Below are positions 8,532-18,879 of a DNA stretch of 64,000 nt, in pieces. The stretch's first letter is position 1; each line of letters starts with the position of its first letter. Location of the stretch: the NCBI RefSeq assembly GCF_016638705.1, contig NZ_CP067341.1:1305501-1369500 (forward strand), written 5' to 3'. The stretch comes from Lysinibacillus agricola (GTDB lineage: Bacteria; Bacillota; Bacilli; Bacillales_A; Planococcaceae). The notes beneath the pieces were generated by a model. The model did not search any database. It was not told the DNA's origin and was given only the letters and a program-made list of their open reading frames with translations. Position numbers and translations under genes: made by a program.

Positions 8532-9308
8532 ATGAATGAATTAATCCCGCATTTTACGGTTTTCTTATTAGTACTTGTGCGTGTATCGGCATTTTTTGTT
8601 ACTGTACCTTTTTTCTCGTACAGAACGATTCCGCCACAAGTTAAAATAACTCTCGCATTAGTTTTAGCTTGGATGATGTATTACACAATTGACGTCGAAC
8701 CATTTGTATTTAATGGTGATTACATACTTTTAGTGATGAAGGAAGCGCTAATTGGGCTGTTACTAGGTCTAGTAGGCTACATCATCATGTCGGCAATTCA
8801 AATTGCCGGAAGCTTTATAGATTTTCAAATGGGGTTTGCCATTGCCAATATTATTGATCCGCAAACAGGTGCACAAAGTCCATTGATTGGACAATTTTTT
8901 AATACGCTAGCACTACTCATTCTAATAGCTGTAGATGGCCATCATATGATTCTCGATGGAATTCATTATAGTTATCAATTCTTACCGATGGATCAAGGAT
9001 TTCCTGATTTTGGAAACGACAATTATATCGAGTTTATTATCACAACATTTACGGCTGTTTTTGCGATTGCCTTTCAAATGGCTGCACCTGTCGTAGCAAC
9101 GTTATTTTTAGTCGATTTGGCGCTAGGAATCACAGCGAAAACTGTACCACAATTAAATATTTTTGTTGTCGGTTTTCCTATTAAAATCGGAGTTAGTTTT
9201 CTAGTGTTATTCACAATGATGGCTGTAATGGTTCAAGTTATTAAAAGGCTTATTACAATTATGATTTATGCTATGCGTGATTTAATGGCTATTTTAGGTG
9301 GTGGGTAA
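8532..9308 (+). CDS. fliR: flagellar export gate protein FliR
   Basis: A 258-residue membrane protein with about six hydrophobic segments. Conserved stretches include 'LVLVRVSAFFVTVPFFSYRTIPPQVKI', 'GFAIANIIDPQTGAQSPLIG' and 'DLALGITAKTVPQLNIFVVGFPIKI' (each longer than shown once segmented). It completes the FliPQR gate. Start ATG 8532 lies four bases after the fliQ stop, with GGTGAG as a weak ribosome site. The stop nearly touches the flhB start. Confidence 0.94.
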   Translation: MNELIPHFTVFLLVLVRVSAFFVTVPFFSYRTIPPQVKITLALVLAWMMYYTIDVEPFVFNGDYILLVMKEALIGLLLGLVGYIIMSAIQIAGSFIDFQMGFAIANIIDPQTGAQSPLIGQFFNTLALLILIAVDGHHMILDGIHYSYQFLPMDQGFPDFGNDNYIEFIITTFTAVFAIAFQMAAPVVATLFLVDLALGITAKTVPQLNIFVVGFPIKIGVSFLVLFTMMAVMVQVIKRLITIMIYAMRDLMAILGGG

Positions 9309-9309
9309 A

Positions 9310-10398
9310 ATGTTGCTGCTACTGGACTTAGATTTACAGTATTTTGCGGGAGAAAAAACGGAAAAGGCGACGCCAAAAAAACGACAAGATGCTCGAAAAA
9401 AAGGTCAGGTTGTCAAAAGTCAGGATATTTCCAGTGCGATTGTCATGCTCATGGTATTTATCTTTTTATTCTTCTTTGCAGGTTCACTGCGAGACGATCT
9501 CCTAGCTTTTTTTAGGCAAACTTTTATTCATAATATACACGTAGAATCACTAACCATTGATAGTGTGATGCACCTATTTACAGAAACAATAGTGCAAATG
9601 GCTTTTATTATTGTTCCAATTATGGCCATTGCATTTGTTGGAGCATTGGCAGGTAACTTTCTACAGTTTGGCTTTCTATTTACATTAGAGCCAATGAAAT
9701 TTGATTTGAAGAAAATGGACCCCATAAAAGGGTTGAAAAAAATATTTTCTGTTAAAGCCATTGTAGAGCTTTTAAAGTCAGTATTAAAGATTGGCTTCAT
9801 CGGTGGCGTTACGACAATTATTATATGGACAAACTTGCCAGAGGTTTTGGCGTTATCTTTTAAAAGTCCATGGATGACTCTAATTACAGTAGGTAAGCTT
9901 GTTGGCATTATGGGAATTTCGGCTTCCCTCGTTTTACTTTGTGTATCCATTTTAGACTGGATGTATCAAAAACATGATTACGAAAAAAATCTTAAAATGT
10001 CTAAGCAAGATATTAAAGATGAATATAAAAATAGTGAGGGTGACCCGCTGATTAAATCGAAAATCAAACAACGCCAACGCGAAATGGCGATGCGTCGAAT
10101 GATGTCTGAGATTCCAAGCGCCGATGTGGTCATAACAAACCCAACTCACTATGCGATTGCCATCAAATATGATGAGGAAAGTATGGAAGCTCCGCGCGTC
10201 GTTGCTAAGGGTACAGACTTTATCGCTCAAAAAATTAAACTGATTGCGAAAGAACATGAAGTGATTATGGTTGAAAATAGACCCTTAGCACGAGCAATGT
10301 ACGATCAAGTAGAAATCGGCGATCAGGTACCAGAAGAGTTTTTCAAAGCAGTAGCAGAAGTGCTTGCTTATGTTTATCGAATTAAGCGGAAAATTTAA
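9310..10398 (+). CDS. flhB: flagellar export switch protein FlhB
   Basis: A 362-residue protein with four transmembrane helices and a cytoplasmic domain that cleaves itself at NPTH. That motif is present at about residues 277-280 in VITNPTHYAIAIKYD. Cleavage changes substrate class from hook to filament and is triggered by FliK. The N-terminus carries 'DLQYFAGEKTEKATPKKRQDARKKGQV', a standard beginning. ATG 9310 is preferred over the in-frame GTG at 9298, which would lie inside fliR and carries the ribosome site GGTGGTGG. Length is usual. Confidence 0.95.
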   Translation: MLLLLDLDLQYFAGEKTEKATPKKRQDARKKGQVVKSQDISSAIVMLMVFIFLFFFAGSLRDDLLAFFRQTFIHNIHVESLTIDSVMHLFTETIVQMAFIIVPIMAIAFVGALAGNFLQFGFLFTLEPMKFDLKKMDPIKGLKKIFSVKAIVELLKSVLKIGFIGGVTTIIIWTNLPEVLALSFKSPWMTLITVGKLVGIMGISASLVLLCVSILDWMYQKHDYEKNLKMSKQDIKDEYKNSEGDPLIKSKIKQRQREMAMRRMMSEIPSADVVITNPTHYAIAIKYDEESMEAPRVVAKGTDFIAQKIKLIAKEHEVIMVENRPLARAMYDQVEIGDQVPEEFFKAVAEVLAYVYRIKRKI

Positions 10399-10421
10399 AG
10401 CTTTTAGTAGGAGGGACACAA

Positions 10422-12455
10422 ATGAAAGTTCGCGATATAGGGGTATTAGGTGCGGTTATTTTAATCGTTGCGATGCTCATCATCCCTCTTCCTCCGTGGA
10501 TGTTAAGTTTCTTAATCGTCATTAATATTACATTAGGATTAATAGTACTTTTAACAGCAATGAGTATGAAGGAAGCGTTAGACTTTTCTATTTTCCCCTC
10601 AGTTATTTTACTGTTAACCTTGTTCCGACTCGGACTGAGCGTTTCCACAACACGTGCCATTTTAGCAACTGGAGATGCTGGTGCTGTTGTTGAAACCTTT
10701 GGTGATTTCGTAGTCGGTGGGAATGTTCTTGTTGGTTTAGTTGTATTCTTAATTCTTGTGCTAATTCAGTTTATCGTTATTACAAAAGGAGCGGAGCGTG
10801 TAGCAGAAGTAGCAGCACGTTTCACACTTGATGCGATGCCAGGTAAACAAATGAGTATTGATGCTGACTTAAATGCAGGAGTTATTTCTGAGCGGGAAGC
10901 ACGTGAACGACGCGACAAAGTAGCCGGTGAAGCGGACTTCTACGGAGCGATGGATGGTGCCACAAAATTCGTAAAAGGGGATGCCATTGCCTCAATGGTC
11001 ATGGTTATTATCAACTTATTATTTGGTATCATCATCGGTGTTGTGCAGATGGGTCTTCCATTTGCAGAGGCAGCAAATCATTTTTCTAAGTTAACAGTGG
11101 GCGATGGTATTGTCTCACAAATTCCTGCGCTACTGATCTCTACAGCGACAGGGATTGTTGTAACACGTGCATCTTCTAAGGGAAGTCTTGGTGAAGATAT
11201 TACAGGGCAACTCTTTGCCCAAGCAAAACTGCTCTATGTAGCAGGTGGTACAATTGTTTTACTTGGATTATTTACGCCAATCCCTAACTGGGTAACACTT
11301 CCAATTGGTATTTCACTAATTGCTGGCGCTTATATGATGGAACATAAGAAACCAGAGGATGAAGAAGAATTACTTGAAATTGAGGAAGAAGTGGCAACAG
11401 ACGGCATGAAGAGCCCTGAAAACGTTGTGAATTTATTAAATGTGGACCCAATCGAGTTTGAATTTGGCTATGGTTTAATCCCGTTAGTAGATGCTGCTCA
11501 AGGCGGCGATTTATTAGATCGAGTTATCATGATACGTCGACAGTTAGCATTAGAATTAGGGATTGTCATTCCAGTTGTACGTATTCGTGACAATATTCAA
11601 TTACAACCAAATGAATATCGAATTAAAATAAAGGGTAACGAAATGGCGCGTGGTGAACTGCTGCTTGATCATTATTTAGCAATGAGTCCAGGAGATGATG
11701 ATTCTATCGAGGGTATTGATACTGTTGAGCCGTCATTTGGTCTACCTGCTAAGTGGATTACTGAGCAAGTGAAAGAGGATGCCGAAATGTTCGGCTATAC
11801 GGTTGTTGATCCACCGAGCGTTGTGTCGACCCACTTAACGGAAATGATTCGTGCCAATGCTCATGAATTGCTCGGTCGTCAAGAGACGAAGCAGCTAATC
11901 GATCATTTACGCGAAACACATCCAATTTTAGTCGAAGAACTGACACCTACACCATTATCAACAGGTGAAATTCAAAAAGTACTGGGTAAACTTCTACGAG
12001 AAAATGTTTCAGTCCGAAATTTACCAATTATTTTTGAAGCGCTAGCTGACTATGCAAAATTAACGAGCGATGCCGATATTTTGACTGAGTATGTACGTCA
12101 AGCATTAGCACGTCAGATTACGTCTCAATACGTAGGGGACAGTTCGTCATTGAAGGTCATAACTGTTTCAGGTAAAGTAGAGAAAATGATTGCTGATAGT
12201 ATTCAGCAAACTGATCACGGAAATTACTTAGCGATGGATCCACAAGATTCTCAAACTGTCTTGGAGACCATTGCTGCAGAAGTAGAGCGCGTTTCCTTTA
12301 TGGAGCAATCTGCAATTATCTTATGCTCTCCAGCAGTTCGTATGTATTTACGTCAACTAACGGAGCGTTATTTCCCGCAAATTCCAGTTCTATCATACAA
12401 TGAACTTGATGCTACGGTTGAAATTCAAAGTGTTGGGGTGGTGAATGTTGAATGA
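10422..12455 (+). CDS. flhA: flagellar export protein FlhA
   Basis: A 677-residue protein: eight membrane helices in the first 320 residues with the conserved cytoplasmic loop (about residues 120-185, including FTLDAMPGKQMSIDADLNAG), then a large C-terminal domain that docks export chaperones. ATG 10422 follows AGTAGGAGGGACACAA. The stop overlaps the flhF start (ATGA). All main family signatures are seen, and nothing is truncated. Confidence 0.96.
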   Translation: MKVRDIGVLGAVILIVAMLIIPLPPWMLSFLIVINITLGLIVLLTAMSMKEALDFSIFPSVILLLTLFRLGLSVSTTRAILATGDAGAVVETFGDFVVGGNVLVGLVVFLILVLIQFIVITKGAERVAEVAARFTLDAMPGKQMSIDADLNAGVISEREARERRDKVAGEADFYGAMDGATKFVKGDAIASMVMVIINLLFGIIIGVVQMGLPFAEAANHFSKLTVGDGIVSQIPALLISTATGIVVTRASSKGSLGEDITGQLFAQAKLLYVAGGTIVLLGLFTPIPNWVTLPIGISLIAGAYMMEHKKPEDEEELLEIEEEVATDGMKSPENVVNLLNVDPIEFEFGYGLIPLVDAAQGGDLLDRVIMIRRQLALELGIVIPVVRIRDNIQLQPNEYRIKIKGNEMARGELLLDHYLAMSPGDDDSIEGIDTVEPSFGLPAKWITEQVKEDAEMFGYTVVDPPSVVSTHLTEMIRANAHELLGRQETKQLIDHLRETHPILVEELTPTPLSTGEIQKVLGKLLRENVSVRNLPIIFEALADYAKLTSDADILTEYVRQALARQITSQYVGDSSSLKVITVSGKVEKMIADSIQQTDHGNYLAMDPQDSQTVLETIAAEVERVSFMEQSAIILCSPAVRMYLRQLTERYFPQIPVLSYNELDATVEIQSVGVVNVE

Positions 12456-13648
12456 AAATGAAAAAATATTATGCATCCTCCATACCAGAAGCGATGAAGC
12501 TTGTGCGTGCTGAATTAGGTGAGGACGCAGTCATTCTGAATTCAAAAGTAGTAATTACAAAGAAGTTTTTTGGAATCATTAAAAAGAAAAGTTTTGAGGT
12601 TGTTGCAGGGATCGATTCAATGGAGCCAAGTAATACGGCTCCAGCACCTGTAGCTTTACCTATAACAACACCTAAAAAAGAAAATGCAAGGCTACAAGAA
12701 ATTTCGAATGCTGTTCAAGCTAAAATACACCAAGTACAGCCACAGCATGATGCGACCTTACATGAGGAAACTGGCATTTCTGAAGATTTGAGGAGGGAAA
12801 TTGCAGATTTAAAATCTTTAATGCATTCCATGCATAAGAAGACTATCCAAGATCAATATCCCGATGAACTCTTACCCTTCATTGAATACTTGAGACAGCA
12901 GGAGCTAAGTGAGGAGCTCATCACAACGATTGGTGATGAGCTTTTTATGCATTTCAGAGAAGCGTCAGAAATTAATTTTTCTCAATGTAAGATGATTACG
13001 AAAAATTTATTGCGCAAAGAGCTAGAAAATCTCCCAGTCGGAGGCTTATCCTACGAAAAGAAATATATTAATGTTTTAGGACCAACAGGTGTCGGAAAAA
13101 CCACGACAATTGCTAAAATGGCAGCTAGAGCAGTTTTAGAGAAAAAGAAAAAAATAGGATTTATTACGACAGATACTTATAGGATTGCCGCAATTGAGCA
13201 ATTAAAAACGTATGCTGGACTGTTGCAAGCACCTGTTGAAATTGCCTATAATGCCACAGATTTTGAACAAGCAATCCAACGATTGGCCCATCTAGATTTA
13301 GTGTTTATAGATACAGCAGGCCGCAATTATAAAGAGGTAAAATATGTAGATGATTTACAGCGTCTCATAAAATTTGATGATCAAGCAGAGTCCTTCTTAG
13401 TACTTGCCATGACAACGAAAGAAAAGGACATGGCAAACATTGTGGAGCAATTTAAGCAATTACCAATTGAAAAATTCATTTTTACAAAGATTGATGAAAC
13501 AAATTCTATTGGCACAATGATTAATTTAATGATTAAATATAATAAAGGACTTGCTTACTACACGAATGGTCAAGAAGTACCAGAAGATATTGACGAAGCT
13601 GATCTAGAAGCAGTACTAAATATGTTTTTCCAAGGTGAAGAAAAATGA
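12452..13648 (+). CDS. flhF: SRP-type GTPase FlhF, flagellar placement
   Basis: A 398-residue GTPase. It has an N-terminal B domain starting MKMKKYYASSIPEAMKLV, a variable linker, and an NG domain from about residue 130. The NG motifs are GPTGVGKTTTIAKMA (G1), TDTYRIAAIEQL, DTAGRNYKE (G3) and TKIDET (G4). It helps set flagellar number and position together with FlhG. The start overlaps flhA by four bases, and the last four bases overlap flhG. Motifs are intact. Confidence 0.94.
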   Translation: MKMKKYYASSIPEAMKLVRAELGEDAVILNSKVVITKKFFGIIKKKSFEVVAGIDSMEPSNTAPAPVALPITTPKKENARLQEISNAVQAKIHQVQPQHDATLHEETGISEDLRREIADLKSLMHSMHKKTIQDQYPDELLPFIEYLRQQELSEELITTIGDELFMHFREASEINFSQCKMITKNLLRKELENLPVGGLSYEKKYINVLGPTGVGKTTTIAKMAARAVLEKKKKIGFITTDTYRIAAIEQLKTYAGLLQAPVEIAYNATDFEQAIQRLAHLDLVFIDTAGRNYKEVKYVDDLQRLIKFDDQAESFLVLAMTTKEKDMANIVEQFKQLPIEKFIFTKIDETNSIGTMINLMIKYNKGLAYYTNGQEVPEDIDEADLEAVLNMFFQGEEK

Positions 13649-14520
13649 GAGACCAAGCTGAAACATTACGCTTGAAAATGTTGGGGCAGCAAGGCGGATT
13701 AGGTAGGTCAATCGCGGTTGTAAGTGGCAAAGGTGGGGTTGGTAAAAGCAACTTCACAATGAATTTTGCAACTACATTGGCCAATAAAGGGAAAAAGGTT
13801 GCAATCGTTGATATGGATATTGGTATGGGTAATATCAATATTTTAATTGGAAAAAATGTTTCTTATAGTTTAAAAGATTACTTGGAAGGTAATAAGTTAC
13901 TAGATGAGGTAATATTTGAGGGTCCTTACGGTTTAAAGTGTATTTCAGGTGGGTCAGGTATGTCGGGTGTCCTAGAATGGTCAGAGGTGATGTTTGAGCG
14001 GCTCATTCATGCATTTGAGCAGCTTCAAAAAAGCTTTGATTACATCTTATTTGATATGGGGGCAGGGGCTACTAGCTGGTCATTAGATTTACTAGTCTCC
14101 ATAGATGAAATCATTGTTTTATCAACAGCAGAGCCAACCTCTATTACAGATGCATATTCGATGATGAAATATATTTATATGCGAGATGCGGACAAGCAAT
14201 TTTATATACTTTGTAACCGTGCTTATAGTAAAGAAGAAGGAATAGAAACCAATGAACGACTAAAGCGTACGATGGAACGTTTTTTGGACAAAGAGGTTAC
14301 TATATTAGGCTCATTACCAGAAGATCCTGTAGTGCGTAAGGCTGTGCGTGAGCAAGTACCTTTTTCACTTGCTTATCCAGACGCACTTATTTCAAAGACA
14401 CTTCAACTCATTGTGGCACGTTTTATGGAACATCGTGCAGAGGAAGTTCATGCACATGATCAGTCAGCGGGTAAATTCTTATCTAAATTAAGAAGTATTT
14501 TTTCGAAAGGGCGTGATTAA
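13645..14520 (+). CDS. flhG: MinD-like ATPase FlhG (YlxH)
   Basis: A 291-residue ParA/MinD-type ATPase. The deviant Walker A is SGKGGVGKSNFTMNFA near residue 30, switch I follows with VDMDIGMGNINIL, and the A' region is FDMGAGATSW. FlhG stimulates FlhF GTPase and limits flagellar number. It overlaps flhF by four bases. The C-terminus ends with a basic amphipathic stretch (KFLSKLRSIFSKGRD), consistent with membrane association as in MinD, which is an inference. Confidence 0.92.
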   Translation: MRDQAETLRLKMLGQQGGLGRSIAVVSGKGGVGKSNFTMNFATTLANKGKKVAIVDMDIGMGNINILIGKNVSYSLKDYLEGNKLLDEVIFEGPYGLKCISGGSGMSGVLEWSEVMFERLIHAFEQLQKSFDYILFDMGAGATSWSLDLLVSIDEIIVLSTAEPTSITDAYSMMKYIYMRDADKQFYILCNRAYSKEEGIETNERLKRTMERFLDKEVTILGSLPEDPVVRKAVREQVPFSLAYPDALISKTLQLIVARFMEHRAEEVHAHDQSAGKFLSKLRSIFSKGRD

Positions 14521-15675
14521 TTGGACTTTTTACATAAAAGCAAGCTTTTAGTTGTTGATGATTCTGCTTTTATGAGAAAGCTAATTAGTGACTTTTTTGT
14601 TGGCAACTCGAAGGTTGAAGTAGTTGGAACAGCACGAAATGGGAAAGATGCGATTAAAAAAATTCAAACATTGCAGCCAACAGTTGTGACAATGGATATT
14701 GAGATGCCTGAAATGAATGGGCTTGATGCTTTAAAAGAAATTATGACTATATGTCCAGTACCTGTTGTTATGCTCTCTAGTACAACTCAACGAGGAGCTG
14801 AAAATGCATTAACAGCAATTGAATTTGGGGCAGTAGATTTTGTCGCGAAACCGAGCGGAACAATTTCTCTTGATTTACATAAAATCCAAACGGAACTTGT
14901 CCACAAGGTTGAACAAGCATCATTGGTACCTATTTCAAAATTGAAGAAACCTTCTGGTAGTAAAAGACAACAAGAACCTGCATTAAATGCGAGTACCATT
15001 AAAAGAGAATCATTTAGTGAAGGAAGGATGACTCCTTCTGTCAATGTTTCTCCTACAAGGGTAGATCTATCAAAACCACGTGTGGAATGGAGTAAAGTGG
15101 GTAAAAAAATTGTGCTAATTGGTACTTCCACTGGTGGACCAAGAGCGTTACAAGAAGTCATTACAAAAATCCCTAAATCAATTCAAGCACCAATTTTAAT
15201 TGTCCAGCACATGCCAGCAGGATTTACAAAATCTCTTGCTACTCGTCTTGATCAATTGAGCGAGATTACAGTAAAGGAAGCTGAGCAAGGAGATATTCTC
15301 CAAAATGGAGTGGCGTATATTGCACCTGGTGGGTATCATTTAAAACTTAGAAAAGTAGGTACCACCTTTGGCATAGTCATTGATAATAATGAACCACCTA
15401 GATCTGGACATCGACCTTCTGTAGATGTGATGTTCGAAGATGTGAGCCAATTTAAAGATTTTGATAAAGTGGCAGTTATTATGACAGGTATGGGCCATGA
15501 CGGCTCTGATGGACTAAAATCACTGAAAAGCACCGGAAATGTGATTGCAATCGCTGAGTCAGCTGAAACTTGCATAGTGTATGGTATGCCGAAAGCAGCA
15601 GTGGAAACGCAGCTTGTCGATGAAGTTGCAGATGTAGATGATATTGCACAAACAATAATGAAATATTTGCCTTAA
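14521..15675 (+). CDS. cheB: chemotaxis protein-glutamate methylesterase CheB
   Basis: A 384-residue two-domain protein. The receiver domain at 1-120 has the acidic pair in VVDDSAFMRK and the phosphoacceptor Asp in TMDIEMPEMNG. The methylesterase domain at about 195-380 has catalytic Ser in IGTSTGGPRAL, His in QHMPAGFTKSL and Asp in MTGMGHDGSDG. It demethylates chemoreceptor glutamates. The start is TTG, directly abutting the flhG stop, with AAAGGGCGTGA as ribosome site. The linker is Ser/Lys-rich and unremarkable. Confidence 0.94.
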   Translation: MDFLHKSKLLVVDDSAFMRKLISDFFVGNSKVEVVGTARNGKDAIKKIQTLQPTVVTMDIEMPEMNGLDALKEIMTICPVPVVMLSSTTQRGAENALTAIEFGAVDFVAKPSGTISLDLHKIQTELVHKVEQASLVPISKLKKPSGSKRQQEPALNASTIKRESFSEGRMTPSVNVSPTRVDLSKPRVEWSKVGKKIVLIGTSTGGPRALQEVITKIPKSIQAPILIVQHMPAGFTKSLATRLDQLSEITVKEAEQGDILQNGVAYIAPGGYHLKLRKVGTTFGIVIDNNEPPRSGHRPSVDVMFEDVSQFKDFDKVAVIMTGMGHDGSDGLKSLKSTGNVIAIAESAETCIVYGMPKAAVETQLVDEVADVDDIAQTIMKYLP

Positions 15676-15690
15676 AAGGGGTGTCCTCTT

Positions 15691-17763
15691 ATGGAAGTCA
15701 ATCAATATTTAGAGATGTTTATCGAAGAAAGTAAAGAGCATTTACAAGCATGTAATGAACATTTATTAGAACTAGAAAAAAATCCAGATGATTTGGCGAT
15801 TGTTGGAGAAATTTTCCGCTCTGCACATACATTAAAAGGTATGTCTGCGACAATGGGCTTTGAAGATTTAGCAGATTTAACTCATAAAATGGAAAATGTA
15901 TTGGATGCAATCCGAAACGAGAAAATCCATGTATCTCCTGAGATTTTAGATGTTGTCTTTGAGTCTGTAGACCATCTAGAAGAAATGGTGATGGACATTG
16001 CGAATGGTGGAGATGGAAAGCGTGATGTATCTTCAACTGTAGCTCAATTAAAGCGTATTGAATTAGGTGAGGAAGCGATTCCTGAAGTAGTAGCAACTAC
16101 TGAAACGCAAACCTCTGCTGTAACAAGTGTTTTAGAGTATGACGGCTTTGAACAAACAGTTATTTCACAATCTGCTGAACAAGGTTTCAATGCATTTGAA
16201 ATTTCAGTGAGATTACGTGAGGATTGTCTTTTAAAAGCAGCACGTGTATTCATGGTGTTTGAGATTTTAGAAAAAGATGGGGATGTTATTAAATCAAATC
16301 CATCTGTAGAAAAGCTTGAAGATGAACAGTTCGATCAACAATTTTATGTAGCTTTCGTGACAAAAGAATCTGCTGAAGATATGCAGAAAAAGATTATGAA
16401 AGTTTCAGAAGTTGAAGAAGTGATTGTCGCAACTATCGAACAAAAACAATATAGTGAAAATGAACAAGCAATTCAAGAAGTAGCAGCACCAGCTACAGCA
16501 ACAGTAGAAGCGGAGGCTAAACCTGCTACTACACCTGAAAACAATACACCAGCACCTAAACCTGCAAAAGCAGCGGCTCCTGCTAAGAATGATAAGAGTC
16601 ATGCGCCTGTTGGTAATAAAACAATTCGTGTTAATATCGAGCGTCTTGATATATTAATGAACTTATTTGAAGAGCTTGTTATAGATCGAGGACGACTACA
16701 ATCTATTGCAACTGAGGTTAATCATGGAGAGTTAAATGAAACAGTAGAGCGCATGAGCCGCGTCATGGGTGACTTACAAACAATTATTTTAACAATGCGT
16801 ATGGTTCCGGTTGAAACAGTATTCAATCGCTTCCCGAAAATGATTCGTCAGCTGTCTCGTGATTTAAACAAGAAAATTAACCTTGAAATTATCGGTGCTG
16901 AAACAGAGCTAGACCGTACTGTAATCGATGAAATTGGAGATCCACTTGTTCATTTAATCCGTAATTCTGTCGACCACGGTATAGAAAATCCTACAGCTCG
17001 CCGTGCAAAAGGCAAGCCAGAAGAAGGAACGGTTGTACTGCGTGCTTACCATAGTGGTAACTATGTCTTTATTGAAATTGAAGATGATGGAGCAGGTATT
17101 AACCGTGAAAAAGTACTAGCGAAAGCAATTTCTAAAGGTATCGTTACACAAGAACAATCATACTCAATGTCAGATAAGCAAATCAATGAGCTTATTTTAG
17201 CCTCTGGGTTCTCAACGGCAGATGTCATTTCTGACGTATCAGGCCGAGGCGTTGGTTTAGACGTTGTTAAAACAACAATTGAATCATTAGGTGGAAATAT
17301 TTCAATTGAATCTACACAAGATGTAGGCTCAATATTCTCTATTCAACTACCACTGACATTATCGATTATTTCAGTAATGCTAGTGGAAATCGAAAAAGAG
17401 ATTTATGCAATTCCACTATCATCAATTATTGAGACTTCAATTATCCGTTCATCAGAAATTATGAATGCGCATAATCAAAAAGTAATCGACTTCCGTGGCA
17501 AAGTGGTACCACTAGTATTCTTAGAAGAAATCTTCGAGGTACCTCGCAAAGAACCACAGGATGACGAATTCCATTCAGTAGTCATCGTTCGAAAAGGTGA
17601 GAAGCTTGCTGGTTTAGTTGTAGATTCATTCATTGGCCAACAAGAAATTGTGCTGAAATCATTAGGAAATTACTTAACGAATATCTTTGCAATTTCAGGT
17701 GCAACAATTTTAGGTAACGGGAAAGTAGCCTTAATTGTGGATTGTAACGCACTTATTAAATAA
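15691..17763 (+). CDS. cheA: chemotaxis histidine kinase CheA
   Basis: A 690-residue kinase. The P1 domain carries the phosphorylated His46 in SAHTLKGMSATMGF. A P2-like region with an Ala/Pro/Lys linker follows. Dimerisation starts near residue 310 (IRVNIERLDILMNLFEELVI). The HATPase domain has LIRNSVDHGIE (N box), EDDGAGIN (G1) and SDVSGRGVGLDVVK (G2). The C-terminal CheW-like domain ends the protein. It phosphorylates CheY and CheB. ATG 15691 follows AAAGGGGTGTCC. Confidence 0.95.
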   Translation: MEVNQYLEMFIEESKEHLQACNEHLLELEKNPDDLAIVGEIFRSAHTLKGMSATMGFEDLADLTHKMENVLDAIRNEKIHVSPEILDVVFESVDHLEEMVMDIANGGDGKRDVSSTVAQLKRIELGEEAIPEVVATTETQTSAVTSVLEYDGFEQTVISQSAEQGFNAFEISVRLREDCLLKAARVFMVFEILEKDGDVIKSNPSVEKLEDEQFDQQFYVAFVTKESAEDMQKKIMKVSEVEEVIVATIEQKQYSENEQAIQEVAAPATATVEAEAKPATTPENNTPAPKPAKAAAPAKNDKSHAPVGNKTIRVNIERLDILMNLFEELVIDRGRLQSIATEVNHGELNETVERMSRVMGDLQTIILTMRMVPVETVFNRFPKMIRQLSRDLNKKINLEIIGAETELDRTVIDEIGDPLVHLIRNSVDHGIENPTARRAKGKPEEGTVVLRAYHSGNYVFIEIEDDGAGINREKVLAKAISKGIVTQEQSYSMSDKQINELILASGFSTADVISDVSGRGVGLDVVKTTIESLGGNISIESTQDVGSIFSIQLPLTLSIISVMLVEIEKEIYAIPLSSIIETSIIRSSEIMNAHNQKVIDFRGKVVPLVFLEEIFEVPRKEPQDDEFHSVVIVRKGEKLAGLVVDSFIGQQEIVLKSLGNYLTNIFAISGATILGNGKVALIVDCNALIK

Positions 17764-17790
17764 GGTGAATGAATAAGAGAGGTGTAAACA

Positions 17791-18237
17791 ATGACAAACG
17801 CAGTGGAACAAGAAAGTATTAAAGTGATTGTTTTTCAATTAGCAGATAAAGAATATGCGATTCCAGTGTCACATGTACAAGGTATTGAAAAACTAATGCA
17901 TATTACGCGTGTACCAAAAACGGCGAAATATGTAAAAGGTGTTATAAACCTACGAGGTGTCGTAACACCAATTGTAGATTTACGGGAACGATTTGAATTA
18001 CCTATCTCTGAGCATGAAGAAACAACTCGCATTATCATTATTTCATTAGAGGATATGGAAGTAGGCTTCGTAGTAGACTCTGCAAATGATGTTTTAGACA
18101 TCCCTGCAAACGCAATTGAACCACAACCAGAAGTAGTGGGCTCACTTGAAGAGGAGTTTATTTCAGGAGTGGCTAAAATAGATAAGCGATTATTAATTTT
18201 ACTGCATTTAGAGAAAGTACTAAATCCACTAAAGTAG
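17791..18237 (+). CDS. cheW: chemotaxis coupling protein CheW
   Basis: A 148-residue single CheW domain with 'VFQLADKEYAIPVSHVQGIEK', 'VINLRGVVTPIVDLRERF' and 'VVDSANDVLDI' (shown in parts). It couples receptors to CheA. Start ATG 17791 follows AAGAGAGGTGTAAAC. It lies between cheA and cheC as in other Bacillales. Confidence 0.95.
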   Translation: MTNAVEQESIKVIVFQLADKEYAIPVSHVQGIEKLMHITRVPKTAKYVKGVINLRGVVTPIVDLRERFELPISEHEETTRIIIISLEDMEVGFVVDSANDVLDIPANAIEPQPEVVGSLEEEFISGVAKIDKRLLILLHLEKVLNPLK

Positions 18238-18246
18238 GGATCGATA

Positions 18247-18879
18247 ATGACATACAATCAAAAGATTACATCACTACATTTAGACGTATTTAAAGAAATT
18301 GGAAATATTGGTGCTGCGCATGCTGCGACAGCACTCTCCAATTTACTTGGTAAAAAAATTGATATGCGAGTACCAAAGGTTGAAATGGTATCATTTAATG
18401 ACATGATGGAGCTTGCTGGCGGTTCTGAAAATGTCGTTGTTGGAATCTATCTGCGCATCGAAGGTGATGCTGAAGGTAGTATGTTCTTTATCCTGCCAAT
18501 TGAGCAAGCAAATCGTTTTATCCGTCGTCTCATATTTGATGAATCATTCGACTTTAAAAAGCGGCCTGTTTCAGAGCTAGGTTTATCAGCAATGCAGGAA
18601 ATGGGTAACATTTTATCTGGCTCTTATTTATCGGCGTTATCTGACTTTACAAATTTAAAAATTTATCCGACTGTGCCAGGACTAAGTGTTGACATGTTTG
18701 GTGCCATTATTAGTATTGGCTTGATTGAATTATCACACGTTAGCGATAATGTTATCGTCATAAATACATCCATTTTTGAAGACGGTGTAGAGGATCAAGA
18801 AACCGTAAGAGGACATTTCTTCTTATTACCAGACCCAGACTCATTTGATGCTATTTTTAAAGCATTAGGAGTTTCATAG
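18247..18879 (+). CDS. cheC: CheY-P phosphatase CheC
   Basis: A 210-residue protein with two internally repeated phosphatase helices. The first is DVFKEIGNIGAAHAATALS near residue 17; the second is AMQEMGNILSGSYLSALS near residue 120. Both keep the Glu and Asn of the E-x2-N signature, so both sites look active. CheC acts with CheD in adaptation. It ends immediately before cheD. Confidence 0.92.
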   Translation: MTYNQKITSLHLDVFKEIGNIGAAHAATALSNLLGKKIDMRVPKVEMVSFNDMMELAGGSENVVVGIYLRIEGDAEGSMFFILPIEQANRFIRRLIFDESFDFKKRPVSELGLSAMQEMGNILSGSYLSALSDFTNLKIYPTVPGLSVDMFGAIISIGLIELSHVSDNVIVINTSIFEDGVEDQETVRGHFFLLPDPDSFDAIFKALGVS